DNA of 64,000 nt from Micromonospora sp. WMMD1102 (GTDB lineage: Bacteria > Actinomycetota > Actinomycetes > Mycobacteriales > Micromonosporaceae). Position numbers and translations under genes: made by a program. The notes beneath the pieces were generated by a model. The model did no database searches. It saw nothing but the letters and a program-made list of their open reading frames with translations, and had not been told where the DNA came from. Positions 34,043 through 42,441 of this stretch are shown here, in pieces (positions within the stretch are counted from its first letter, which is position 1; the number at the start of each line of letters is the position of its first letter). The DNA lies in NCBI RefSeq assembly GCF_029626265.1, contig NZ_JARUBN010000001.1, positions 2,604,001 through 2,668,000 on the forward strand. The letters are read 5' to 3'.

Positions 34043-34849
34043 ATGAACCTCGATCCGGTGCTGCACAACCGGGCGGCCTGGGACCGGCAGGTCGACAAGG
34101 GCAACGAGTGGTCCCGACCGGTCTCGGCGGAGACGGTCGCCAGGGCCCGGGCCGGCGACTGGTCCGTCGTACTCATCGGTCATCAGCCCGTGGACCGGGC
34201 GTGGTTTCCGGCTGACCTGGCGGACGCGGACATACTTTGCCTGGCCTCCGGCGGCGGGCAGCAGGGCCCGACGCTCGCCGCCGCCGGTGCCCGGGTCACC
34301 GTCTTCGACAACTCGCCCCGGCAGCTCGACCAGGACGAGCTGGTGGCCCGGCGGGACGGTTTGGCGCTGCGGACGGTACTCGGCGACATGCGGGACCTGT
34401 CGGTCTTTGCCGACGACTCCTTCGACCTGGTCTTCAACCCGGTCTCGAACCTCTTCGTCCCGGAGCTCGGCCCGGTGTGGCGGGAGTGTTTCCGGGTGCT
34501 GCGGCCGGGCGGCGCGCTGCTCTGCGGCTTCGTCAACCCCGACGTCTACCTCTTCGACCACGAGGCGTTGGACGGGCGCGGCGAGCTGCTGGTGCGGCAC
34601 CGGCTTCCGTACAGCGATCTCACGCACGTGCCGGCCGAGGAACGCGAGCGGCTGTGGGGGCCGGACGCACCACTGGAGTACAGTCACAGCCTGGCCGAGC
34701 AGATCGGCGGTCAGCTCGCCGCCGGTTTCGTCGTCGTCGGATTCGCCGAGGCGCCGCACCACTCCGACGCCACCGCCGGCTGGCTGCCGGGCTACTTCGC
34801 GACCCGCGCGGTCAAGCCCGATCCGGCCGGTGCCACACCGCCGCGCTGA
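34043..34849 (+). CDS. Class I SAM-dependent methyltransferase
   Basis: This 268-aa protein begins MNLDPVLHNRAAWDRQVDKG. The Rossmann motif I is ILCLASGGGQQGPTLAAAGA (about residue 64), followed by the acidic end of strand 2 (VTVFDNSPRQLDQDE), motif FDLVFNPVSNLFVPEL and CFRVLRPGGALLCGF. This is the methyltransferase-11 pattern with Gly-rich Ser in place of GxGxG. The substrate is unknown. It lies 9 bp after the GGDEF-EAL gene, so is probably co-transcribed. Length and motifs are complete. Confidence 0.85.
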   Translation: MNLDPVLHNRAAWDRQVDKGNEWSRPVSAETVARARAGDWSVVLIGHQPVDRAWFPADLADADILCLASGGGQQGPTLAAAGARVTVFDNSPRQLDQDELVARRDGLALRTVLGDMRDLSVFADDSFDLVFNPVSNLFVPELGPVWRECFRVLRPGGALLCGFVNPDVYLFDHEALDGRGELLVRHRLPYSDLTHVPAEERERLWGPDAPLEYSHSLAEQIGGQLAAGFVVVGFAEAPHHSDATAGWLPGYFATRAVKPDPAGATPPR

Positions 34850-34903
34850 CCCCTTTGCTCTCGCCCGGTCCCCGCCCTCGACGTCGGCCTCGACGGCGCG
34901 GCG

Positions 34904-36130
34904 TCAGGGGTTGGCGGCCAGGAACAGGAACGCGGCGCAGACGGAGAGGTGTACGGCGCCCTGCAACACGGTGGCCCGGCCGGGCATCACGGTCAGGATG
35001 CCGACCCCGGCGGTCAGCGCCAGCAGGACGATCTGGGTCGAACCGAGACCGAGCAGTAGCGGGCCGTCCAGCCAGAGCGAGGCGATCGCGATGGCCGGAA
35101 TGGTGAGGCCGATGCTGGCCATGGCGGAGCCGAGAGCGAGGTTGAGACTGATCTGCACCCGCTGGCGGCGGGCGTTGCGGACCGCCGCGATGGTCTCCGG
35201 CAGCAGGATCAGCAGCGCGATGACCACACCGACGACCGCGTGCGGCAGGCCGGCGCTGGTGACCCCGTCCTCGATGGTCTTGGACTCCACCTTGGCAAGG
35301 CCGACTACCGCGACGAGGGCGGCGACCAGCATGCCGAGGCTGACCAGCGTGGTCGACGTGGGAGGCGCTGCCGCGTGCTCCTCGTCGTCGTCCACCGTGG
35401 CGTTGCCGTCCACTGCGGCGTTGTCGTTCACCGCGGCGTTGCCGCCGACCGGCGCCGGTTTCGGTTTCGGCTTCGGTGCCGGCGTCGTCCTGGGCTTGGC
35501 GCGCCGCTGGATGATGCCGTCGTCGACCGGCAGGAAGTAGTCCCGGTGCCGGACGTTCTGCACCACCACGAAGAGGGCGTAGAGGACCAGTGACGCGACC
35601 GCGGCGAACGCCAGCTGGGCACCGGTGAACTCCGGTCCCGAGGTACCGAGGGTGAAGGTGGGCAGCACCAGACTGAGCGCGGCGAGCGTGACGACGGTGG
35701 CCAGGGCGGCGCCGGTGCCCTCGGCGTTGAACGACGTCACCCGACGGCGTGCGGTGGCCACCAGTAGGGACAGCCCGACGATGCCGTTGCAGGTGATCAT
35801 CACGGCCGCGAAAACGGTGTCCCGGGCCAGCGAGGCCGTGCCGGGACCGCCGGAGACCATCAGCGTGATGATCAGCCCCACCTCGATGACGGTCACGGCG
35901 ACTGCGAGGATCAGCGAACCGAACGGCTCGCCGACCCGGTGGGCGACGACCTCCGCATGGTGCACCGCGGCGAGTACCGAGCCGGCCAGCAGGATCACCA
36001 CGACGACCTCGACCGCCGCCGGCAGGCTGCGTCCCCAGACCGCGGCCAGGGCCGCCACCGCGAGTAGCGGGATGGCGGTGGCCAGGCGGTTGACGGACGT
36101 ACCCGACGTGCTGCCCGCTGGCGGTGTCAA
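34904..36130 (-). CDS. chaA: ChaA-type Ca2+(Na+)/H+ antiporter
   Basis: This 408-aa protein has eleven or so helices with two alpha-repeats of the calcium/cation exchanger family: GEPFGSLILAVAVTVIEVGL (about residue 67) and LLPETIAAVRNARRQRVQIS with LNLALGSAMASIGL (about 300). A hydrophilic central loop (residues 200-245) is rich in Lys/Pro then Asp/Asn/Glu and varies by short repeats (NAAVNDNAAVDGNATVDDDE). It exchanges cations for protons across the membrane. The start is TTG 36130 with AAGGGA 8 nt upstream; no ATG or GTG serves better. It converges with the methyltransferase gene. Confidence 0.88.
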   Translation of the reverse strand: MTPPAGSTSGTSVNRLATAIPLLAVAALAAVWGRSLPAAVEVVVVILLAGSVLAAVHHAEVVAHRVGEPFGSLILAVAVTVIEVGLIITLMVSGGPGTASLARDTVFAAVMITCNGIVGLSLLVATARRRVTSFNAEGTGAALATVVTLAALSLVLPTFTLGTSGPEFTGAQLAFAAVASLVLYALFVVVQNVRHRDYFLPVDDGIIQRRAKPRTTPAPKPKPKPAPVGGNAAVNDNAAVDGNATVDDDEEHAAAPPTSTTLVSLGMLVAALVAVVGLAKVESKTIEDGVTSAGLPHAVVGVVIALLILLPETIAAVRNARRQRVQISLNLALGSAMASIGLTIPAIAIASLWLDGPLLLGLGSTQIVLLALTAGVGILTVMPGRATVLQGAVHLSVCAAFLFLAANP

Positions 36131-36239
36131 TGCACAGTCCCTTCAGGTGACGCTCGACGCCCGCGACGGGCCGGCACGACGGCAACTCTACCCGCCGCCC
36201 CGGTCGCCCATGACCAGCACGAACTCGCCACCTGGAGAT

Positions 36240-37145
36240 CGACTGTCGATCGCCGGACTCCGCGTTTCCACTGGGCCGAGCCGGCGTCCCACTCGTTGTA
36301 GGTGTACGGGTTGTCCAGCATGTCACCGCGCTGCGCATGGAAGGCGACGTGGCCGTATGGGTTGAGGATCGGGAACATCACCGGCGAGTCGTCGTTCTTG
36401 ACGAGTACGACGTCCGCCTTCTTGCCCGGCTCCAGGCTGCCCACCCGGTCGTCCAGGCCGAAGGGCGCGGCTGCCGCCCCGGGTGGCCCACTCGACGACC
36501 TGCTCGGCGCGCAGATGGCAGTGCGTGACGGTGTCCTGTCGGGCGTGTGCCTCCAGGTGCTCCCGGGAACGGTCCGCGCCGAGCGTGGCCTGCATCGCGG
36601 TGAACAGGTCGCCGCTCCACCAGACGCTGGTGTCCATGGAGAGCGAGACCGGGATGTCGTGGTGCCGCAGTTGCCAGGTGGGTGGGTAACCCTGGCCGGC
36701 GCTCTGCTCGCTCTCCGTGGAGAGAGCGAGACAGATCCGCCGGTGGCGGCGATCCGGTTGTACGAGTCCCGGGTCAGCGTGACCGCGTGCACGTAGACGG
36801 TGGCCGGGGTCATGAACCCGTTCTCGTGCATCAGCCGGATGCCGTCGTCGTTGGTGGCGCCCCAGACACCGGCATGGGTGGTGACCGGTACCCCGAGTTC
36901 GGCGGGCTACCTCGAAGGCGGCCCGCTCCGGGAAGGCGGGGTCGCCGTGGAGGTCGAAGGCCATCTGGAAGCCGAGCATGTCGCCCTTGCTCGCCCTCCG
37001 GCGCTGCACGACGTCGCGGAACTCCGGGCTGGTCGCCCAACTCCCACGGCCCCTGCTGGATGTTCCCGTACGCCAGCACGAAGCGGCCGGGGACCGCCTC
37101 GAGGGCGTCGACGGCGGCATCGGCGTGCTGCGGGTTCGCAGCACA
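36240..37145 (-). pseudogene. Decayed amidohydrolase-family gene
   Basis: Pieces of one amidohydrolase read in order but in different frames: ADAAVDALEAVPGRFVLAYG and NIQQGPWE; then SPEFRDVVQRRRASKGDMLG and FQMAFDLHGDPAFPERAAFE; then ELGVPVTTHAGVWGATNDDG and TPATVYVHAVTLTRDSYNRI; then PTWQLRHHDIPVSLSMDTSV and THCHLRAEQVVEWATRGG; then PFGLDDRVGSLEPGKKADVV and HVAFHAQRGD. At least four frame changes are needed. The first third of the family (with the HxH metal site) is absent, and the end is replaced by unrelated sequence. The remnant abuts the stop of the TPR gene. The intact relative would be a guanine-deaminase/TRZ-ATZ-like hydrolase. Confidence 0.8.
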
Positions 37146-39077
37146 TCACGGACGTAGGACGGAGCGTGCGTGGGCCAGACGGTGCTCATACGCCTCAGGC
37201 AGGTCCGCGGCCAGCGCCTCGTATAGTGCGACCGCCCGTTCCGCCGCCATGCTTGCCTCCAGCTGCGCGCCTCCCGCAGCCGCGTGGACCTCCGCGAGGT
37301 TCAACAGTGCGCATGCGTGTCCGCCGCGGTAGCGAGCCGGATTCTGGGCGGCCAGCCGCTCGTACATCGCCACCGACTCCGCCGCGGCGGCCAGCGCCTC
37401 GGCGTGTTCGCCTCGCCGGGCTCGTATGCGGCCGTGATCCGTCAGCGCCTCGGCGAGTCGTCCCGCCAGACCGTGCGGATCGAGCTGGTACCGGCGTCGG
37501 TAAATGTCCAGGCACTGCATCGAAGCACTCAGCGCCTCCTCGCGATCCGGTGCCGACAGGGACAACGTGTGCAAGGCGAGCGCGAGCGTCGGTTCATGCT
37601 CGTCAGGATCGGCGACCACGAGTGTGGTGAGCAGTGCGACAGCTTCCCGAGCGGCCACCACCGCCTCCTCCGGACGCCCCAGCTCCACCAGGACGCATGC
37701 CTTGTTGTTCAATGCTATTGCGAGTTTCGGGCCGTCATCGTGGTGGCGTCGGGCGATTTCGACCGCCTCGGAGTCCGCCGCAAGCGCCTCCTCGACCCGG
37801 TTCAGGTTGTGCAGGCTACCGCCGAGGTTGTAGAGCGTGACGCACAAGCCCATGTCGGCCTCGCGGACCTTCGCGCGGAAGTCACTGAGGTGTTCCTCTC
37901 GGATCTCATCGTCGAAATCGATGGATTCGAGAAATTCCTCACCAAGTTCGTCGTCGTCAAAGAGATCGTTGACTTCCCGCAACCCGCCATCGGCGAAAAG
38001 TTCCCTGCCCACCGGCTGATCACCCGAGTGAAGAAGCTCCTCCTCACCAGGGAACAAGCGCAGGAAACGCTGTTTGCGGTCCACCGCCCGCGCTGCTTGT
38101 GCACGATCGAGACGCACCGCTTCCTCTGCGACGGCCACCGCCTCGCGATACCGGCCCAACCGCCCCAGGCCGTTGCCGGCATTGTTCAGGGTGATCCCCA
38201 GGACGGACAATCCGAACCAGTCATCGTCTCCATCGACCGCCCGCCTGCGGATCTCCACCTGCTCGGCGATGCTCGCGTACGCCTCCTGGTATCTCCTGAC
38301 TTCGGCGAGAGCGTCGGCCAGCCGCCCCAAGGCCTGGCCCAGCCGATCGGTGCCGAGCCAGCCCGACTCGTCACCGGCGTCGCGGTGACGCCGCCAGATG
38401 CTCACTGCCTCGGCCGCGGCGTCAACGGCTTCGTCGAAACGGCCGACGCCGGTAAGACAGTCGACATATTTGTCGAGTGCGTACGCCAGGGTGAAGCTCT
38501 TGGGCCGACCGGGCTTGTCGTCTGGTTGCTGCCGGATCTGACGGATCGCCTCGGCGGCCGAGTCCACCGCTTCGTCGCGCTGCCCGAGCCGCACCAAGGT
38601 GTTGACGACTTCGGTTTGCGCATCGTTGGCGAGGTCCAGAGCCGTAACGTCCACGGCCGCCAGGCGCAGGCTCACCGCCTGCTGCTCCTGGCGGATCGGC
38701 AACGCTTCCTCGTGACGCTTCAACTTCACCAGAACACTGCCCAGCCGGTCCAGCACGTGGCGGTAGTCGCCGAGTGCGTCGCCGGTGACCTTGATGCCGT
38801 CGGCGCGGTAGACGTCAACCGCCTCACGATAAACTAGCCGCGCCAACACATACCAGCTCGGGTACTCCATCTCGGCGCCAAGGCTCCGCAACTTCTCGGC
38901 CAGCGCGTACGGGCGGGGCCAGGCATCACGGGGCTGCCCGCGCAGAGTCTCGATCTCCCCTAGAAGAACCTCAGCGTCACGTAGATCGGGACCATCCGCT
39001 ATGTAGCGATTGCGGCCACTGTCGGGTGAACCGGGATGCTGAAACAACAACTCCGCTGTTATGCGACCGTCCGCCAT
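37146..39077 (-). CDS. Tetratricopeptide-repeat protein
   Basis: This 643-aa soluble protein is built from TPR-like helix pairs, for example YRHVLDRLGSVLVKLKRHEE, VNTLVRLGQRDEAVDSAAEA, LNNAGNGLGRLGRYREAVAV, LNNKACVLVELGRPEEAVVA and LLNLAEVHAAAGGAQLEASM. A strongly acidic insert (LFDDDELGEEFLESIDFDDE, about residue 365-385) interrupts the array. Such proteins are scaffolds; the partner is unknown. Codon use is visibly more AT-tolerant than in the neighbours, and the gene borders a decayed amidohydrolase, so it may have been acquired. There is no signal peptide and no NB-ARC domain. ATG start 39077 fits the N-terminal sequence MADGRITAELLFQHPGSPDS. Confidence 0.8.
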   Translation of the reverse strand: MADGRITAELLFQHPGSPDSGRNRYIADGPDLRDAEVLLGEIETLRGQPRDAWPRPYALAEKLRSLGAEMEYPSWYVLARLVYREAVDVYRADGIKVTGDALGDYRHVLDRLGSVLVKLKRHEEALPIRQEQQAVSLRLAAVDVTALDLANDAQTEVVNTLVRLGQRDEAVDSAAEAIRQIRQQPDDKPGRPKSFTLAYALDKYVDCLTGVGRFDEAVDAAAEAVSIWRRHRDAGDESGWLGTDRLGQALGRLADALAEVRRYQEAYASIAEQVEIRRRAVDGDDDWFGLSVLGITLNNAGNGLGRLGRYREAVAVAEEAVRLDRAQAARAVDRKQRFLRLFPGEEELLHSGDQPVGRELFADGGLREVNDLFDDDELGEEFLESIDFDDEIREEHLSDFRAKVREADMGLCVTLYNLGGSLHNLNRVEEALAADSEAVEIARRHHDDGPKLAIALNNKACVLVELGRPEEAVVAAREAVALLTTLVVADPDEHEPTLALALHTLSLSAPDREEALSASMQCLDIYRRRYQLDPHGLAGRLAEALTDHGRIRARRGEHAEALAAAAESVAMYERLAAQNPARYRGGHACALLNLAEVHAAAGGAQLEASMAAERAVALYEALAADLPEAYEHRLAHARSVLRP

Positions 39078-39239
39078 GGGCCCAGACGATAGCGGAGCCC
39101 TACGACATTCCCCCCCCCGGGCACCTGAGGGTGTTCCCGCGCCGATCGTTTGGTGCTCGAAACGCTTGATCTACTCTGCACGCACGCGGGGGTGCCGCGA
39201 TGGTGGGGTCCGGAGCAGCAGTCTTCTTTGCCTGGATCG

Positions 39240-39875
39240 CTATCTGTACTCCGCGTACTCGCCATGGTTTGGGTGTACCTGCTCGGCGAGGTCCGGGCGG
39301 TGCTGCTGGAGGGCCGGTCGGGTACGCCGGTACGCCAGCCAGCCCATCGCGACGAACCAGGCGTGCAGGGTGACCAGGATGCCGGCCACCGGCAGCAGCA
39401 CCCCCATCAGCCAGGCGGTTCTCCTGATCTGCGGGAGGTCGCCCAGCCGGAGCCGGACCGCCGTGACGGCGCCGGTGACCACGACTGCGGCTGGCACGCC
39501 GTAGTAGACGGCGACGGCAAGGTAGACCGGTATCTCGATCGAACGGGGAATGTCCACCGCGCGCACGAACAGCGGATACAGTGCGGCCAGCACGACGTAG
39601 CCGCCCACGCCACCGAGCGCCGCGCCGGCCAGGGCGGTGCGGAGCAGCCGGCCGTAGTCGTGGCGTACCCGTCGGACACCTGCCTCGTCGGCGAGCCGGC
39701 GCGCGAAGCCGGCCACGTCGCCGCCGACCAGCTGCGCCGGATCGCCGCCGTCCGCCGCCGCGGCCTCCAGGTCGAGGCGCAGGTCGGCGGCGAGTGTCGC
39801 CCGGTCGGCCCGACCGATCCCGTACGCCCGCCAGGCCCGGTCGGCTTCGGCCAGTACGTTGTCGATGGTGTCCAC
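39240..39875 (-). CDS. Membrane protein with HAAS-like N-terminus, partner of PadR
   Basis: This 211-aa protein starts at GTG 39875 with AGGAG 8 nt upstream, 2 bp after the PadR stop. Residues 1-65 (MDTIDNVLAEADRAWRAYGI, LAADLRLDLEAAAADGGDPA) resemble the HAAS/permease-prefix helical domain that follows PadR genes in many actinobacteria. Four membrane helices follow (TALAGAALGGVGGYVVLAAL, IEIPVYLAVAVYYGVPAAVV, LMGVLLPVAGILVTLHAWF). It probably senses a membrane-related signal with PadR; the exact role is unknown. Confidence 0.65.
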   Translation of the reverse strand: MDTIDNVLAEADRAWRAYGIGRADRATLAADLRLDLEAAAADGGDPAQLVGGDVAGFARRLADEAGVRRVRHDYGRLLRTALAGAALGGVGGYVVLAALYPLFVRAVDIPRSIEIPVYLAVAVYYGVPAAVVVTGAVTAVRLRLGDLPQIRRTAWLMGVLLPVAGILVTLHAWFVAMGWLAYRRTRPALQQHRPDLAEQVHPNHGEYAEYR

Positions 39876-39877
39876 GG

Positions 39878-40264
39878 TCAACTCCTGGTGGGGTCGTGGT
39901 CGGATGCGGTGAGGACGGCGCCGACCGTGCCGGCGAAGCGGTCCCACTGTTTCTGCCAGGCGTCCAGCTGGACTCGGCCGAGGTCGGTGAGTGCGTAGAC
40001 CTTGCGGGGTGGGCCGTTCGGGCTCGCCTGCTGCTCGTCGGCGACGAGACCGAGGCGACGCAGCCGGGTCAGCAGGGGATAGATGGTGCCGTAGCTGATG
40101 ACGCCGAAGTCGGCATCCTCCATGCGCCGCACCAGCTCGTAGCCGTGCGCGGGTCGGCGGGCCAGCAGGGCGAGCAGGCACATGTCCAGCACGCCGCGAA
40201 GAAGTTGGGTGTGCCGGTCGTTGTCGTCGGCCGGCTGGTGCTCCGCCGCTATGATGCGGAACAT
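39878..40264 (-). CDS. PadR-family transcriptional regulator
   Basis: This 128-aa winged-helix protein reads LLRGVLDMCLLALLARRPAH, GYELVRRMEDADFGVISYGT, IYPLLTRLRRLGLVADEQQA, SPNGPPRKVYALTDLGRVQL, a complete PadR domain with the wing PRKVYALT. It belongs to the short (subfamily 2) type without a long C-terminal helix domain. ATG 40264. A near-palindrome directly upstream is the probable operator, so it likely represses itself and the membrane protein gene. Confidence 0.93.
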   Translation of the reverse strand: MFRIIAAEHQPADDNDRHTQLLRGVLDMCLLALLARRPAHGYELVRRMEDADFGVISYGTIYPLLTRLRRLGLVADEQQASPNGPPRKVYALTDLGRVQLDAWQKQWDRFAGTVGAVLTASDHDPTRS

Positions 40265-40265
40265 A

Positions 40266-40292
40266 ATACCGCCCTATTGGGTGAGGCGATAT
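40266..40292. promoter_or_regulatory. Probable PadR operator
   Basis: ATACCGCC (40266-40273) and GGCGATAT (40285-40292) form an inverted repeat (7 of 8 pairs, 11-bp centre) immediately before the PadR ATG, in an AT-richer patch. It is placed so that a bound dimer would block the promoter. Confidence 0.55.
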
Positions 40293-40404
40293 ACCGAAGT
40301 CGTACTCGGTTCCGCGACCTCGACGAGTCGGGCCGGGTCAGCGATCAGTCGGGTCAGCGATCAGCCGGCGGCGACAGCCGGACCGTGCGTACGGAGGGAG
40401 GGGA

Positions 40405-40908
40405 TCAACTCGACGGGAAGTAGGCGGCGAGCTTGCGGCGGAAGTGGGCCGAGTAGAAGAGGCCGAGCGCCGCGAATCCTCGGAAGCAGGCGGCGGTTCC
40501 CGTGCCGGCGTCCACCACCACCGGGCGGGCCATGGCGGCGAACCGGACCACCTGCCTCCGTTGGGCCCAGTCCACCGCCGCTGGCTCGACCTGGGAGCCG
40601 ACCAGCGCGGGAAAGACCGCGACGCCGCTCTGCATGCCCCGCAGTTGCCCCTTGCGGGCCACCACGTAGTCCAGGGCCGAGATGGTGAACTCCTCGATGG
40701 CCCTCGCCGTCACCAGTGGCGCGGGTGCGGCGAGGGTGAACAGGTGCAGCTTGGTGGCCATCCACTGCAACCTGAAGTCGGCGCGGTAACCGACAAGGAC
40801 CGGCAGGCCGTTCCAGTCCTCGGTCCGTACCTCGCAGCCGTCGGCCTGGAGGCGCTGCGCCGTGCCGTCCAGATAGGCCCGCACCGGATCCGGCGCCGTC
40901 GCGTCCAT
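40405..40908 (-). CDS. Conserved hypothetical protein
   Basis: This 167-aa soluble protein starts at ATG 40908 behind a GGGGG run. It reads VRAYLDGTAQRLQADGCEVR, TEDWNGLPVLVGYRADFRLQ, WMATKLHLFTLAAPAPLVTA, IEEFTISALDYVVARKGQLR, GMQSGVAVFPALVGSQVEPA. The mix of strands and helices and the conserved-looking Trp, His and Tyr suggest a folded domain. I recognise similar actinobacterial proteins of unknown function but cannot assign a role. It lies 140 bp from the PadR start. Confidence 0.6.
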   Translation of the reverse strand: MDATAPDPVRAYLDGTAQRLQADGCEVRTEDWNGLPVLVGYRADFRLQWMATKLHLFTLAAPAPLVTARAIEEFTISALDYVVARKGQLRGMQSGVAVFPALVGSQVEPAAVDWAQRRQVVRFAAMARPVVVDAGTGTAACFRGFAALGLFYSAHFRRKLAAYFPSS

Positions 40909-41164
40909 GTTGCCCCCACAGCCCTTCCCGCTTCGGCCGGCCCGGCCGGCCTGGCCGGGCAAAGCCCCGGCATTATCCGGCCACCGCCGGTCACTGCCCG
41001 GCTGACCCGTCATTCAACGCCAGCATGCCCGGCCGTGTCGAGCCGGCAGCCCGGCGGTGGCCTTCGAGCGCCGCCTCGGACCGGCGGCGGTGGACCGGAG
41101 CAGCGGGCGGACCGGCCCCGGAATCCGGGTATATTCGGGGCGTCAACGGGACGGGGGGACGACC

Positions 41165-41329
41165 GTGCGGACACGGCGGTACGGCCTGCGCTGCAAGCAC
41201 ACTTCCACCCGCCCCGGCCAGGCCACTGCCTCGGGCACCGGGGTCGAAACGGGGCGGATCCGGCCCGACACCCGCAGCCCGCGCGGCCCGGTGCGTACGG
41301 CCCTCGCGCTGGGAACTCCTCGGCCATGA
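41165..41329 (+). CDS. Possible small basic upstream ORF
   Basis: A 54-codon frame starts at GTG 41165 with a G-rich ribosome site (GGGGGG) 8-14 nt upstream and a TATATT -10-like hexamer at 41129-41134. It reads VRTRRYGLRCKHTSTRPGQA and ends in a TGA that overlaps the ATG of the next gene (ATGA). The promoter, site and overlap support translation; the basic low-complexity sequence may only serve coupling. Confidence 0.35.
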   Translation: MRTRRYGLRCKHTSTRPGQATASGTGVETGRIRPDTRSPRGPVRTALALGTPRP

Positions 41330-41979
41330 CCGCATCGCCGCCGCTGCCCCGGATAGCCGTGCTCGGCGCCGGACACGTCGGGCCGGTGATCGCCCGGATC
41401 GCCGTCGCCGCCGGTCATCCGGTCAGCATCGCCGCCTCGGGTGACCCGGAGCGGATCGCCCTGATCACCCAGATCCTGGTGCCGGGCGCCGAGCCGCGAT
41501 GGGCCGCCGACGCGGTACGGGACGTCGACCTCGTGGTGCTGGCGATCCCGTTGCACCGATTCGCGGACTTCGACCCGGGGCTGGTCGCCGGCAAGCTGGT
41601 CGTCGACACGATGAACTACTGGCCGCCGACCGACGGCGTACAGGCGCTCTTCGAGGATTCCCGGTACGGCAGCAGCGAGATCGTGGCGCGCCGGCTGGAC
41701 CGGTCGACGGTGGTGAAGTCCTTCAACCACGCCGGTTACCACCAGCTCGAGGAGGAGCGCCGACCGGCAGGGCACCTCGAGCGGCGCGCACTCGGGGTGG
41801 CCGCCGACGACAAGGGGGCGGCGGACCTGGTCGCCGACGTCGTCGAGCGGATCGGCTACGACGCCGTCCTGCTGGACAGCCTCGGCGCGGGCCGGCTGCT
41901 CGAACCCGGCGGTCCGGTCTTCGGCGCCTCGTTGCGCCGCCCCGAGTTCGAACTGGCCGTCCGCGGCGTACCGCGCTAG
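41326..41979 (+). CDS. NADP-binding, F420H2:NADP oxidoreductase-like protein
   Basis: This 217-aa protein has an N-terminal Rossmann motif RIAVLGAGHVGPVIARIAVA with SIAASGDPERIAL after strand 2 (small residues suited to NADP phosphate) and then VVLAIPLHRFADFDPGLVAG and VVDTMNYWPPTDGVQ, as in F420-dependent NADP reductases and their relatives. The C-terminal part (STVVKSFNHAGYHQLEEERR) matches the same group. It would exchange hydride between NADP and a deazaflavin or act as a related dehydrogenase. The ribosome site is weak, consistent with coupling to the small ORF. The 3' end is duplicated. Confidence 0.75.
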   Translation: MTASPPLPRIAVLGAGHVGPVIARIAVAAGHPVSIAASGDPERIALITQILVPGAEPRWAADAVRDVDLVVLAIPLHRFADFDPGLVAGKLVVDTMNYWPPTDGVQALFEDSRYGSSEIVARRLDRSTVVKSFNHAGYHQLEEERRPAGHLERRALGVAADDKGAADLVADVVERIGYDAVLLDSLGAGRLLEPGGPVFGASLRRPEFELAVRGVPR

Positions 41980-42034
41980 GCCCGTCAGCGGCCTACCGCG
42001 CGCCAGGCCCGTCAGCGGCGTGCCGCGCCAGTGC
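41959..42034. repeat. Three degenerate tandem repeats across a stop codon
   Basis: About 25-27-bp units beginning near 41959, 41984 and 42011, each with a GTCxGCGGC start and CCGCGC core. The first includes the end and TAG of the F420-type gene. Confidence 0.85.
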
Positions 42035-42141
42035 ACTGGCTTTGGAGTTGATCGGGTAACCGGTGCTTCCAGGTATGCGAGCCGGCGATCTCCTGGCGTC
42101 GGGTCGGGTCGGGTCGGGAGCGGGGTTGGGATACCCGCCGG

Positions 42142-42292
42142 GGAGACTGTCGAGCTGCCCCGCTTGTGCGCCCACCCGGCCGGGCTGCCCGAACCCCGGT
42201 CCCGCCCGCCGACCGACCCGAACCGCACGCGGCACACCGGTCGGCAACCCCAACTTCCGTGCCCCGCCTGTGCACCCCGCTCGACAGTCTCC
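42142..42292. repeat. Palindrome-ended intergenic element, copy 1
   Basis: Perfect 14-bp inverted ends GGAGACTGTCGAGC (42142-42155) and GCTCGACAGTCTCC (42279-42292) enclose 123 bp. Read on the minus strand, each arm is flanked inside by a similar G-rich block (GGGTGCACAGGCGGGGC and GGGCGCACAAGCGGGGC), which are direct, not inverted, repeats. A second copy lies at 52043-52134. No ORF of note is inside. It lies 149 bp upstream of the PL11 gene start. Confidence 0.85.
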
Positions 42293-42441
42293 GCGCCGAC
42301 TCCCTCCGCGGGGCCGCCGGGTCGCCGTGCCACCTTGACAAGTTCGCCGGACATCGAGAATTCTCAGGGAGTTGTATCGTTTCAGCCCGGTCGCACGCCG
42401 TCCCACCCGCAGGATCGGGTCGAATCCCACATTGGAGACCC

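Noticed and set aside
42166..42441. Upstream extension of the PL11 lyase
   Set aside because: It would run through the palindromic repeat; ATG 42442 has GGAGA and is followed by a proper signal peptide.
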